A DNA stretch of 64,000 bases from Cylindrotheca closterium (taxonomy: Eukaryota > Bacillariophyta > Bacillariophyceae > Bacillariales > Bacillariaceae). How positions within the stretch are numbered: the stretch's first letter is position 1; every line of letters starts with the position of its first letter. Positions 1 to 8,700 of the stretch are shown one piece after another. The notes under the pieces are model-generated. The model was given only the letters and a program-made list of their open reading frames with translations. It ran no database searches and was not told the DNA's origin. The translations under genes were made by a program, and so were the position numbers. The stretch covers positions 372,001 to 436,000 of the forward strand of contig CAKOGP040001557.1 in the NCBI GenBank assembly GCA_933822405.4, in the 5' to 3' direction.

Positions 1-636
1 CGTTGATTTTGTACCAAATAATCAAAGCAACAAATCGTCATTTCCATCATTAACCTTCGAACCCCTTGTTGACATCAAGAAAACATCGAGCATCCCGCTT
101 TTTTTGCAGAATACGCTTCTAAAGATATCAAAGAAGCAAAATGTCAAATAAAAACTACATGCCCGATGGTTCTAAATAGTGAAAATCTACCAAAAAGGCA
201 GATGGATTTGATTTCACCATGGTGGTAAGTTCTGAGGCACCTGTATTCATCACCCACTGCAACAAAGTCGATGCGTGGCTAACAGCACCTGTATATTGAC
301 ATTAGCTACCCTGTTCCCATGAAATGATTTGGTCTCATTTGTTTCTTTGGTCCCAAAAATGACCGCTGGCAAGTGCCTTCAACGTCCAAAAAGAAGTTTT
401 CGAAGGGTTTTGGGACACCACAGAGTCTCATGGCACAAAGAGCTTCATAATTTCGCGGAGGTTGCTTCTATTGTTATACTGAGGACCATGGAATCGTGTG
501 GTGTTCGATATCAGGGTGTCTTTGTGCAGATTACTTGCGTCGAATCCCGACATCTTGCACGATCAAATTCCGATCGCACGTGTCGAAAACCTCGTACTTG
601 AATAGTTTCTTTTGGAACGTAAAAACTCATATTTCG
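1..636. other. Intergenic, no gene recognised
   Basis: I see no credible coding region here. Short open frames at 329-678 overlap one another, have no recognisable motif and no codon pattern like the neighbouring genes. Confidence 0.5.
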
Positions 637-773
637 TCATATCCCAACAAGCATCATTTCTTTTTCAGTACCCAATGAATCGGGGTGCGGGCTACTCGTC
701 CCCTTACGGAATGTTCGGTTGCCGTTGGCGTGATTATTCTTGCACCGGTTGTCCAAACGGCTGTAGTCACCCT

Positions 774-1562
774 TCAAGTACGCCTCTGCAAGCGCGAACA
801 GTTCTGAGTGAGTACGCGTTGCCACCGAGGCTCCATCAGGGTAGTGCCTATACGCAATATCATTGCTGCAATAATCATAAACGTCAGGAACTGTGCCATC
901 GGATGGTCCTTCGAAGAAGACTTTCCTTTTGCTAACCGCGCAACGTCAGGAACTGTGCCATCGGATGGTCCTTCAAAGAAGATTTCGCTTTTGCTAACCG
1001 CGCAACCGGCAAGGTCGTCGCAATTGTTTCTGGATGGGCAGTTTTTTCGGAGCCTGTCAAAGTACTTTACGTCCAGTCCACCGTTAGTATCACCGCACTG
1101 GTACCATTCGCCAATGTAACAAGTCGTGTTTTCTCTCCCCATCCACGGAAACAGCACTCGAGAATTTGCATTGGGTGACGGCGGCTCTGGCTGGGTGCTG
1201 CTGCTGTTGACTACCGTGGGTGTAGTGCAGTTGCAGTTGTACACCGTTGTTGTAGTACTATTACTACCGCTAGTAGTCACATCATTCATTGATGCAGCCC
1301 CATTACTGATTTCGCCAGCAGCCGTGGCAGCTCCACCAGCAAACCATCCGCCAAGGAATCCTACCATGAGAGAAGAGATCAACCCAAACGCCACTCCGTA
1401 GGAGCTTTTGGTTTTCATACCCAATAGCATCTTGCGGAAGAGTCCACTCTTCCTGTCCGTTTTATCCGTACTGGGTTGTTTCACCATGCACCCATCCGCT
1501 GCGATAGCACCTTCTGGCCTAATACCTGCTTCCAACATTTCTTTATCATTACCTCCCTGCAT
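774..1562 (-). CDS. Cys-rich type II membrane protein, paralog 1, altered C-terminus
   Basis: I do not recognise a named family. The 262-residue reading frame has a basic, Lys/Arg-rich cytosolic N-terminus, one membrane segment at about residues 55-80 ending in the Gly/Ala motif GGWFAGGAATAAGE, a Thr/Ser/Asn-rich linker, and a cysteine-rich outer domain containing FPWMGRENTTCYIGEWYQC and CPSRNNCDDLAGC. It is a clear paralog of the gene at 2811-3593, and the two align to the motif FFEGPSDGTVPDV. After that point a 62-bp tandem duplication (882-1005) shifts the frame. The last 57 residues are therefore unrelated to the paralog's end, and the original C-terminus survives out of frame at about 637-825. 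The start is the ATG at 1562, which matches the paralog start (MQGGNDKEM). It may be a gene with a new tail or a pseudogene in the making. A sequencing or assembly error is possible but less likely, because the two duplicated units have diverged slightly. Confidence 0.6.
   Translation of the reverse strand: MQGGNDKEMLEAGIRPEGAIAADGCMVKQPSTDKTDRKSGLFRKMLLGMKTKSSYGVAFGLISSLMVGFLGGWFAGGAATAAGEISNGAASMNDVTTSGSNSTTTTVYNCNCTTPTVVNSSSTQPEPPSPNANSRVLFPWMGRENTTCYIGEWYQCGDTNGGLDVKYFDRLRKNCPSRNNCDDLAGCAVSKSEIFFEGPSDGTVPDVARLAKGKSSSKDHPMAQFLTFMIIAAMILRIGTTLMEPRWQRVLTQNCSRLQRRT
882..1005. repeat. 62-bp tandem duplication inside paralog 1
   Basis: Two adjacent 62-bp units start at 882 and 944, both beginning CGTCAGGAACTGTGCC, and differ at a few positions. 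The paralog at 2811-3593 has only one unit. Since 62 is not a multiple of three, the extra unit changes the reading frame. Confidence 0.92.
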
Positions 1563-1659
1563 GATGTTACAAGATCCGAATATAACACAACGTTAGTAGT
1601 ATCTGAAGTGAACTGTTAAACGATTAGTTTACAGTCCTCCGCAAATGGTCTGGTTCTCA

Positions 1660-2445
1660 TCAATCTTTCCGCAAGAGCTTCAGGATGATGACAATGTGAG
1701 ATTGGTGTGGCGGGGCTTCTGGTCGGCACCTGTTCGCATGTGCTGAGAGCATCTGCTAACGTACGTCAGGACTGCATGTGATCGGCATCAGGCCGCAACT
1801 TATTTAAGGCTGTGCACAATTGTTTCTCCAAACAAACCTGATCCTGTACGCATGTTTTCAGCATCTGCTAAAGTACGTCAGGACTGCATGTGATTTGCAA
1901 CAGTCCGTGCCACTCATTTAAAAGACTGCGAACAATTCTTTGTCCAAACGAACGTCTTCCTGTACGCATATGCTGAGCATCTGCTAAAGTACGCCAGGAC
2001 TGCATGATTTGGGACAGGCCGTGCCACTCATTCAAAAGACTGCGCACAATTCTCTCTCCAAACGAACGTCTTCCTGCGCTTATGCTGAGCATCTGCAAGA
2101 GTACGTCAGGACTGCCTGGCCGTATCACTCATTTAAGACTGTGCACAATTGTTTCTCCAAACGAACCTGATCCTGTATGCATGTGTGGAGCATCTGCTAA
2201 AGGTTCTGCGCTAGGCCGCCAATCATTTAAGACTGTGCACAATTCTTTCTCCAAACGAACCTGATCCTGTACGCATGTGTGGAGCATCTGCTAAAGTACG
2301 TCAGGAGTCAGGACTTTATGTGATCTGCGCTAGGCCGCCAGTCATTTAAAAGGCTGTGCACAATTCTCTCTCCAAACGAACCTGAGCATCTGCCTCAGGA
2401 CTGCATGTAGGCCGTGTCGCTCATTTAAGACTGTGCACTCCAAAA
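1660..2445. repeat. Degenerate minisatellite upstream of paralog 1
   Basis: About seven imperfect units of roughly 94-121 bp run head to tail. Each has recognisable landmarks: CATTTAAGACTGTGCACAAT, CTCCAAACGAACCTGATCCTG, GAGCATCTGCTAAAGTACGTC and AGGACTGCATGTGAT. The CTCCAAAC landmark recurs near 1826, 1942, 2056, 2155, 2249 and 2370, and partially near 2438. The array lies just 5' of the minus-strand gene that starts at 1562. A single related unit lies 5' of the paralog at 3735-3808. No open frame in it looks coding. Confidence 0.88.
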
Positions 2446-2810
2446 TAACGTTCGTCATTACGAGCCTACTAGAAATGATTGGAAAGATGCTCAAGTCATG
2501 CTCGAACAACTTGGACGGGAAACACGAACCAGAAGTGTTCCGAAGAAATGGTCCGTCCTTCTTGTATCCCGCTGCACGGTACCCGAATCAATTATCATGT
2601 AGTGAGAACGAAGACAGGTCGATATTGGGAGGAGTAATAACAGACAAGATAGTGATGACTGTAATGTGTAGACTTTAGACTATGTAGTATCACTGTTCAT
2701 ATATCATACACCATCCGTTCGACAGCATCAATCACTAGCCTAACAGTTTATATTCAACGATTGTTGTGCAGTGACTATCCTGGCAGGTGAGACAGGAGAT
2801 CCATCTGGAT
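2446..2810. other. Intergenic between the two paralogs
   Basis: This stretch holds no recognisable gene. It is the 3' side of the second paralog, whose stop codon is at 2811. Confidence 0.4.
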
Positions 2811-3593
2811 TTATACCTTGGCGTAATTATTCTTGCACCGGTAGTCCAAACGGCTGTAGTCACCCTCCAAGTATGCCTCTGCAAGCCCGACCAATTCCGA
2901 ATGAGTACGCGTTGCCGCCGAGGCTCCCTCAGGGTAGTGCCTATGTGCAACATCATTGTTGCAATAATCATAAACGTCAGGAACTGTGCCATCGGATGGT
3001 CCTTCGAAGAAGACTTCGCTCTTGCTAACCGCGCAACTGGCGAGGTCGTCGCAATCGTTCCTGGATGGGCAACTTTTCCGGAGCCTGTCAAAGTACTTAA
3101 TGTCCAGCGTACCCTTGGCATCAACGCACTGGTACCATTCGCCAATGTAACAAGTCGTGTTTTCCCTCCCCATCCACGGAAACAGCGCTCGACAAATATC
3201 ATCGGGTGACGGCGGCTCTGGCTGTGTGATGCTGCTGTTGTTGTTGACTACCTCGGGCGTAGTGCAGTTGCAGTTGTATCCCGTTGTTGTATTGCTAGTA
3301 CTACCACTAGTTGTAGTGGTAGTAGTAGTCACATCATTCATCATTGAGGATGCAGCCCCATCACTGATTTCGCCAGCAGCCGTGGCAGCTCCACCAGCAA
3401 ACCATCCGCCAAGGAATCCTACCACGAGAGAAAAGATTAGCCATAACGCCACCCCGTAGGAGCTTTGCATCTTGCGGAAGAGTCCATTCTTCTTGCCTGC
3501 GTTATCCGCACTGGGTTGTTGCACCATGTCAATAGCGCTTTCTGGCCTCATACTGCCTGCTTCCATCATTTCTTTATCATTACCTCCCTGCAT
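2811..3593 (-). CDS. Cys-rich type II membrane protein, paralog 2
   Basis: This 260-residue protein is the undisturbed member of the pair. It has a short cytosolic N-terminus, a membrane segment around residues 50-75 (WLIFSLVVGFLGGWFAGG), a Thr/Ser linker with several N-x-S/T sites and the motif YNCNCTTP, then an outer domain with about ten cysteines. Beyond the point where paralog 1 is shifted it continues with the motifs VYDYCNNDVAHRHYPEG and AEAYLEGDYSRLDYRCKNN. That repeats the pattern of the frame lost in paralog 1 and argues that this is the ancestral ending. Similarity to paralog 1 continues about 100-150 bp into the 5' flank, so the duplication included the promoter region. The function is unknown; a surface or endomembrane protein is inferred from topology alone. 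Confidence 0.7.
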   Translation of the reverse strand: MQGGNDKEMMEAGSMRPESAIDMVQQPSADNAGKKNGLFRKMQSSYGVALWLIFSLVVGFLGGWFAGGAATAAGEISDGAASSMMNDVTTTTTTTSGSTSNTTTGYNCNCTTPEVVNNNSSITQPEPPSPDDICRALFPWMGRENTTCYIGEWYQCVDAKGTLDIKYFDRLRKSCPSRNDCDDLASCAVSKSEVFFEGPSDGTVPDVYDYCNNDVAHRHYPEGASAATRTHSELVGLAEAYLEGDYSRLDYRCKNNYAKV

Positions 3594-3734
3594 TATATTT
3601 CAAGATCTGAAATCAAACATCGTTACTAGTAGTAGTATCTCAAGCGAATTGTGGTATGATCACAGTTCTGTTTTGTTCAACAAAATTCGGAATGATGCAA
3701 AAGGGCGGTCGAGCAGCAGCTGCTGATGAACACC

Positions 3735-3808
3735 GTGTCGAGAGCATATGCTACAGTACGTCAGGACTCTATGTGATCCGCGCCGGGCCGTGCCACTCAT
3801 TTAAGACT
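3735..3808. repeat. Single copy of the minisatellite unit upstream of paralog 2
   Basis: The stretch from GAGAGCATATGCTACAG to CACTCATTTAAGAC matches one unit of the array at 1660-2445. It sits in the same place relative to its gene. Confidence 0.8.
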
Positions 3809-4174
3809 TTTGACGAATGAAAATTCGTTTCCGAAAAGGCGTCATACTGGCAAAAATTCGGTCATTTGCCAGTCGAATAAATCAAATTTAAAATCCGAGT
3901 CAATCGAACGTCGCGTTTTGTACCACGACTACGGATTTTCCACGATATCCGGTCTGATTTTGATTGGGACTGTATATATTTATATAATATATATGTCAAT
4001 ATCAGATTATTTTATTGGTACAACTTTTCTCGCACAACGACTGCTTCCCAGCACCGATAGGTGCGCTATATGTTGTAACATTTATATATGAAGCCCAGCA
4101 CATCGCTTCCAAAAAAGGAATCGTGTCAAACAGCAACTTAAGGGCGGTATTTTGCTCTTAATCAAAACGCACGA
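3809..4174. other. Intergenic, presumed cyclase promoter
   Basis: This is AT-rich sequence with a run of TATATA at about 3971-3993, lying 5' of the cyclase gene. I can assign nothing more specific. Confidence 0.35.
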
Positions 4175-6876
4175 ATGCTTCTGGAGCACATCGCATTGCC
4201 ACATTTATTCCACGCCACATCACACATCATGAAGAGCAGGCAAAGTGATCCTATGGACGACGATTACAGCAACGACAACTTCTCCACTGACGACGAAATG
4301 TCTCTTTCCTCCAAGGCAGAGGAGCAGGGGAGAATGTCTACAACCGGATCCAACACATCTAGCAACAAAGAAGATCATGTATTGGAAAGCACCAATCTGT
4401 TGCGCAAAGATACCCGAATTCGTGTGCTTCGAGCAGCTGCACTTCTCATCCTTATATTTGCAGCTATTGTTGTATCATTTGTTGTATACAGCAGTCTCAG
4501 AGCATCCGAACAACGAGAATTCGAGACCCGATTCTGGGATGAAGCGGCACAAGTTGGAAACGCGTTGGAAAATGAAATGCAATCAAAACTTCGAGCTATT
4601 GACTCTCTTTCTGTGACTACTACATCCTATGCCAACTCGAGAGGCAGGACATGGCCTAACATCACAATCCCCGAGTTTTCCTATCGAGCTGCCAGCGTAT
4701 TGACAATTGCTGGGGGTATTTCAATGGCACTCCAACCAGTGGTCACAAGCGACTTGCTGGAAGGTTGGGAGCAGTATTCCGAAAAGGAGCAGAAATGGAT
4801 CACTTCTGATCTAGACTTTCAAGAAATGTACCCATCAGCTCTCGAATCGCAACAAGGCGACGGCGGTGTGGGAAGGAGAAGAAAGACTCAAGAAGAAGGA
4901 ACCAAACCACCGAGAATCCGGAACCAGTACAACATATCCGAATTTGTATTTCATGTAGAAAATGGTATTCCAAAGAGATCCGAAGCCAACATCACCCTTC
5001 CGTTTTGGCAGCATAGTCCTGTTTTGGATGGGCTGCCCTGGATCAACTATGATATATTCGAGAAGGAAGGAAACAAGGGTCCGATCTTGGAAGTTTTGAC
5101 TAACCAACAGGCTGCTTTTGGTATGATCTATGAGCTTTCAGATAGTATTCGAGGGTACGACTTTGATCCTATTAATCATGCGCTCACTCAGGAAGAATGG
5201 AAAGATATTTGGGGTGTTTCTTCAGACAACCTCTTTCAGCATGATGAGATTCAATCGATCCCTGAAGGCGAGATCCAGAGTACCGAAGAAGCGATCGATG
5301 GGTTTGGTTCTTCTGGGCCAGCAGAAGCCACTGTGTATGCAACGCTGGGGGGTCCAGCTGTGAACATTTGGTACCCAGTCTTCTCGGATCTGGTAGGCAC
5401 CAGGGATGTGGTTGCCATCCTATCCATGACCACCAAGTGGGAGTCTTTCTTGCTGCCCAATTTGCCTCCAGATGCTAATGGTCTCGTTGTTGTGATATGG
5501 AATGAATGTGATCAGGTTATCACCTTTGATATTACTGGTACGGATGTGACCTACTTGGGTCCTGGAGACCTACACGAGGATAAATTCAACGAGTTCAAGG
5601 AAACCTACACTCTGAACACTGACATCTCGACATTTTCAGAGATCCAATTATCAACTGGATTCTGTCCCTACTTTGCCACTGTGTATCCATCGAGTCAGAT
5701 GCGCGAAGCGTTTGATTCGACAAGTCCGGTAGCCTACACAGTCGGTGTGGCAACAATCTTTGCGTTTGCCATTGCAGTATTCGTTCTGTATGACCTTCTT
5801 GTGGAACGCCGTCAAAAGTTCTTGGCAGAAACAGCACACAAGAGTAACGTAATTGCCTCTGGACTTTTCCCAAGAACTGTGCGGGATCGACTCTATCAAG
5901 AAAAGCAGGGTATATCTCCCAAGGGCAGTCCATTTCTCTTGCACTCTGACCATTCCTTGAACAACTCGAAGCCGTTGACCACTCCACCAATTGCTGACAT
6001 ATACACGAGTACAACTGTCATGTTTGGAGACATTGCTGGATTCACCAAATGGAGCAGCACTCGCCAACCTACGGAAGTATTCGTGCTTCTCGAAACTCTA
6101 TACGGCTCCTTCGATAAGATTGCCAAAAAGATGAATGTGTTCAAGGTAGAAACAATCGGGGATTGCTACATGGCGGTGACCGGACTACCACACCCACAGG
6201 AACGGCACCATATTATCATGGTAAGCATCCTCTGCATTCAATTGAATAATGTACCCTTTGCTCGTAGGTTTTAAATGACACTGTTGAAGCTAATCTTGCT
6301 ACTCAATTCATTGATTTTTCAGGTAAAATTCGCTCGGCAGCTACTTTACAAGACAAACCTGCTTACAAAAGAACTGGAAGCAACACTGGGTCCTGATACT
6401 GGAACTCTATGTTTCCGAATTGGGTTACATTCAGGCCCGGTGACTGCAGGAGTATTGCGAGGAGAGAAGAGCAGGTTCCAGTTATTTGGAGATACCGTTA
6501 ACACGGTGAGTTTGTGGTTGTCGCGGTACCTCTTCCTCTGTTGCAAAAATGATTGCCTCACAATAATTTGATTTTCTTTTTTCAGGCATCGAGAATGGAG
6601 TCGACAGGAATGCCGAATCGTATCCATGTGTCACAAGCAACAGCCGACCTCATTGCGGCATCAGGCAAGCCTCACTGGTTAAAGAAAAGAGACGAGCTCG
6701 TTGAGGCAAAAGGGAAAGGCAAAGTTCAGACTTACTGGGTTGCGGCAAAAAAGGCATCCAACTCGGTCTCTTCAGGAGCAGACAACACTTCAAGAAGTGA
6801 TGATCCATCGTCATCCCGATTCTCGGAATCGCAATGGAGCACTTCGCCAGTAGAAGTGCCGCTATTCGATCTATAA
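4175..6876 (+). CDS. Receptor-type guanylyl/adenylyl cyclase, class III
   Basis: Three exons (4175-6220, 6323-6505, 6586-6876) join in frame to give 839 residues. The layout is an acidic, Ser-rich N-tail, membrane segment 1 at about 84-107, a large outer sensor region (108-517) with N-glycosylation sites, membrane segment 2 at about 518-541, and a class III cyclase domain from about 610. The domain has the metal-binding motif FGDIAGFTKW, the second metal Asp in VETIGDCYMAV, and the catalytic Asn/Arg in DTVNTASRMESTG, which is split across exons 2 and 3. The Glu of VETIGD is the residue typical of guanylyl cyclases. The partner purine position carries Gln (RFQLFGD) rather than the usual Asp or Cys. 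It should make cGMP or cAMP in response to an unknown outside signal. ATGs at 4229 and 4253 are alternative starts. The sensor resembles that of the histidine kinase at 16450-19478. Confidence 0.9.
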
Positions 6877-6959
6877 ATTCAAAACTTGCAAATTTTTGTA
6901 GGCTACCTCTCAATCGTATTGCAGTGACATCGAGACAGTATTAGGTTCAATAACGGTGT

Positions 6960-7636
6960 GAAAATTTGCGCACAACATCAGCACCGCCAGCTACCAACAA
7001 TCCTGCCTACATCCCACCATCATCATCTTCAGCAGGAAGTAGCTCTCAAAATTAATACTTATTGCATGGTGACAGCAGCACCAATCATCAAACCTCAGAG
7101 TATATCCCAATTGCACAGGCATACCCTGTGCATGACTCCAACAATTCTGGGGACCAAGGCGCACAATATATAGATCAGAATAGTGGAAGCGGCAACAATA
7201 ACTACGACCATATCCACTACAACTACAACTACAACAGTGATGTTCCTCCATCATCTTCGTCTGACCAAATCACGAGAAATGCAGGGACTGCTAGCAATAA
7301 TGCTAATGGTAAACAGAACGGCTCTAGCGGTATTTCTCCAGCAATTGATGGCAGCTGCTGGCATGGCCGCAGAAGTCGGCTTTAGCAGCTACTGCGTTTC
7401 ATACTGGTCGGCATCACCATCATGGTCCAGGAGGCGGATCCATGCATCATGGTGGTCCACGTGGTTTTGGAGGAGGGCCTGGAGGATTTCGCCGTGGTGG
7501 TCTGGGAGGTTTCCTTGGTTTCTTTGGCGAACCTGGTGGTGGTCACCCTCCTCCTGGCAATGGTCGAGGGGGGTTTCACGGTCGTGGAGGTCATTGTAGT
7601 GGACCTGGTGGCTGTGGTGGCCGTGGCCGTTTCTGA
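6960..7636 (+). pseudogene. Gly/His/Pro-rich protein, broken reading frame
   Basis: A low-complexity protein can be followed through three frames. The first part (6960-7385) reads as a Pro/Ser/Asn/Tyr-rich stretch with motifs such as SEYIPIAQAYPVHD, interrupted by an in-frame TAA near 7049. A stretch with the motif MAAAGMAAEVG (about 7346-7380) continues in a second frame. The Gly/His-rich tail, with the motif AFHTGRHHHHGPGG and Phe/Gly/Arg repeats up to the stop at 7636, lies in a third. No GT-AG intron joins the pieces sensibly. This fits a decayed gene with one nonsense and two frameshift changes; a poor-quality assembly patch is the alternative. The function of the intact form is unknown. 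Confidence 0.5.
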
Positions 7637-8087
7637 TGGCGAATGCACTCTTTTATTTGGGACAACACAGAGGACACCAATAGTAAGAGAAATTGAAGCA
7701 ATGGATCACATGTGTTGTTGTTTGATCACTCCCTGGCTCTTTTATGCTGGGCTGATGATTTCTAGTACGGTCTGGCCTCCAAATGATTACAGGGACGGCA
7801 ACGATGGATTGGATGGTAAACGCTTTGCTTATATCTCTCATTTGCGTGCATCCTTTCTTGAACAATAACAATCTACCGGTATAGCGACCAGCTTATTTTT
7901 TATATATCCTCAATTTGAAATTACTCACAATAGAGGCATGCTGACGTCAGCAATTTAAATTCGGGATTGACCGCGGAGTCGTGGGTAGATGTCAGCTCTC
8001 ACATCGTCGCACACACCATCGATTGATGCATTCACAAACCAACGACAAATAGAAAAGGTTTGAGAAGAGTTACAGCACGATCATACC
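7637..8087. other. Intergenic
   Basis: I see no gene here. The palindrome TACCGGTA at 7874-7881 belongs to a motif class that recurs between genes in this window. Confidence 0.35.
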
Positions 8088-8432
8088 ATGGCCCATGAAT
8101 TAGCACAATCGATTGTCATTGCAGCACAAACACTGAAACTGGAGGAGGAAGGAATCACAGTAGCTGGGATGCTCTACACAACTGGTGAGAAAAGTGGAAC
8201 GTTGACACTTCGAGATTACAACCAAGGTGACAAAAAGGTCTTCTATGACTACTTTGAAGTTCTACAAGAGGCCAAGGCACGCGGATTAGTGCCTATTGAA
8301 GAAGAAATTGCAGAGAAAATCATGCAAAAAGCCAACAGAGCGCACAGCTCAGCTGGTGTATCCAAGAATGTCCTTGCGGTTTTCAAGAACTCTACGAACT
8401 CTGTCAAGATCAACAAAAAGACTGAGGCATAA
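8088..8432 (+). CDS. Small hypothetical protein, 114 residues
   Basis: The single-exon frame starts at an ATG in a good eukaryotic context (ACCATGG). The product is mostly helical and charged, has no signal peptide or membrane segment, and ends in a Lys-rich tail (KINKKTEA). Motifs such as YDYFEVLQEAKARG and EEEIAEKIMQKA suggest a compact alpha-helical fold. I do not recognise the family. The gene converges on the histone deacetylase gene on the other strand, with about 270 bp between the stops. Confidence 0.65.
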   Translation: MAHELAQSIVIAAQTLKLEEEGITVAGMLYTTGEKSGTLTLRDYNQGDKKVFYDYFEVLQEAKARGLVPIEEEIAEKIMQKANRAHSSAGVSKNVLAVFKNSTNSVKINKKTEA

Positions 8433-8700
8433 AAACATATTGGACACTGGCCAATAAGCGCCCAACGAAATATCAAACCACAAATAATCTACAAGTGACG
8501 AATGAGGTGACATTACCCTTCTACCCTATTTCCGGCACGTGGTCTTCATGCGTCTGCCGCACTCCTCCTTTTACTCTAAATTTGAATTGGGCAGGTCACA
8601 CTCGGTCTACAGCGCATAAGAAAGTCACACCATTAGACAATTTTGGTCCCAAATCTTCTATTATTTCCGATAAGTTATCCTTCATCATGATCTTAGATGC

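Noticed and set aside
1868..2264. Two 86-codon frames on opposite strands in the minisatellite
   Set aside because: They arise from the repeat unit itself and encode no recognisable protein.
7360..7400. An intron joining the frames of the Gly/His-rich gene
   Set aside because: The only GT-AG pair between the frames is about 11 bases apart, far too short for an intron, and it would not remove the upstream TAA.
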